From NCBI GenBank assembly GCA_030746455.1, contig JASLMQ010000883.1, forward strand, positions 1-6,264: 6,264 bases of DNA, written 5' to 3'. A program made the translations under genes and the position numbers. Within the stretch, counting starts at the first letter, position 1, and the number at the start of each line of letters is the position of its first letter. Shown here one piece after another: positions 5,669 to 6,264 of this stretch. The notes beneath the pieces were generated by a model. It was given only the letters and a program-made list of their open reading frames with translations. It was not told the DNA's origin and made no database searches. This DNA is from Candidatus Latescibacterota bacterium. GTDB lineage: Bacteria > Latescibacterota > UBA2968 > GCA-2709665.

Positions 5669-6264
5669 TCAGTCCTTTCCGCCTTCACCATTTCCCGACC
5701 TCCCGGCTCCCCCTGACGTTGTGCCATTCCCGAGTTCCGCGGCCAGATTCTCGTGCTCCCTGGCAAGGCGCTCCACGCTTTCCAGATCCGAGGGCCCGAT
5801 CCGGACCATCCGGTCCAGGCCGAAGAGCATCAGCGCCTGCATGCCTTCGGGATCCGTGTGCATCTCCAGGGCAGCACGGGATATCGTCTCTCGCCTGTCT
5901 TTGTCAAAGCCCGCGCGGAAGCACGTGATGCCCCAGAGGAGCTCCGGGGACGTGGCGAGCGGGACCAGCTCATCGGCCAGCTGAGGGTTGAGCTCCGCCA
6001 TCGTCCGAAAGGTTCGCCTCGGGACCACGCAGGCGTGCGCCTGACCGAAGAAGACCGACAACACCGTGCGGGAGGCCTTGCCTGCCTCTTTCACGCTGAG
6101 GAAATGCGACGCGCTGTCGGGATGACCCTCTCGTCGGAGAACGACGTCCAGCCAGAGTCGGGGGAGGCGGCCCAATCCGCCCGTGAGAACGAGAAGGTTT
6201 CGGTTGGCCAGATCGTCCAGCCCGGTGATTCCGCTGTCGCGTCGCACCAAGAGCAGATACGTCC
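5669..6264 (-). CDS. PhnD-like periplasmic substrate-binding protein, copy F (partial, start outside window)
   Basis: The C-terminal 197 codons of a binding protein whose start lies beyond the right edge. An in-frame TTG at 6250 is a codon inside the conserved YLLLVRR strand, not a start. Visible motifs in order are YLLLVRR, RLWLD, SVFFGQAHACVV, TMAELNPQL, LATSP, ITCFRAG, a helix containing LEMHTDPEG, then LMLFGLDR and a charged terminal helix. The Asp of the FGQAD motif present in copies B-E is His here, although both invariant cysteines remain. The protein ends in a Gly/Ser/Asn-rich low-complexity tail of about 20 residues, absent from the other copies. It is separated from the TolC gene by 256 bp containing a hairpin and a promoter, so it ends a different transcription unit. 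Ligand unknown. Confidence 0.9.
   Translation of the reverse strand, partial: TYLLLVRRDSGITGLDDLANRNLLVLTGGLGRLPRLWLDVVLRREGHPDSASHFLSVKEAGKASRTVLSVFFGQAHACVVPRRTFRTMAELNPQLADELVPLATSPELLWGITCFRAGFDKDRRETISRAALEMHTDPEGMQALMLFGLDRMVRIGPSDLESVERLAREHENLAAELGNGTTSGGAGRSGNGEGGKD

Noticed and set aside
5556..5984. Plus-strand open frame crossing the intergenic region into copy F
   Set aside because: Most of it is antisense to the conserved part of F, and its product is a Ser/Pro/Arg-rich composition artefact.

Overview
The window is GC-rich Gram-negative DNA in which every supportable gene lies on the minus strand, so transcription runs from high to low coordinates. All visible products look exported: each complete gene starts with a Sec-type signal peptide, and one encodes a TolC-family outer-membrane protein. 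With a sigma-54-type promoter and high GC, this fits a deltaproteobacterial or similar soil or sediment lineage, but no gene here fixes the taxon.

Layout in transcription order. (1) 6264-5669: the C-terminal two thirds of a PhnD-like periplasmic substrate-binding protein (copy F), cut by the window edge and followed by a hairpin. (2) 5668-5413: intergenic region with two competing hairpin pairings, an AT-rich patch and a well-formed -24/-12 (sigma-54) promoter. (3) 5412-4003: a TolC/OEP-family outer-membrane channel. (4) 3956-3012, 3015-2086, 2063-1101 and 1078-137: four complete PhnD-like binding proteins in tandem (copies E, D, C, B). (5) 65-1: the first 21 codons of a further copy (A), running off the left edge. 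E and D overlap by 4 bp (ATGA). D/C and C/B are separated by 22 bp and B/A by 71 bp. TolC to A therefore looks like one operon driven by the sigma-54 promoter.

The five readable binding proteins share the core F-G-x-A-[DH]-x-C-[LV]-V, a T-[MI]-x-E-[LM]-N-P-Q motif, a W-L-[DE] motif and two invariant cysteines. They lack the serine-rich phosphate-binding loop of textbook PhnD. No permease, ATPase, adaptor or sensor is visible. The unusual point is a sigma-54-controlled array of at least six divergent orphan binding proteins headed by an outer-membrane channel. Possible roles are a ligand-sensing repertoire, a set of receptors sharing a transporter encoded elsewhere, or periplasmic partners of a TolC-dependent export system; the sequence does not decide. 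Copies C, B and A are joined by an 83-bp junction block (3' end, ribosome-binding site, signal-peptide start) that is much better conserved than the gene bodies, the footprint of serial tandem duplication or gene conversion.
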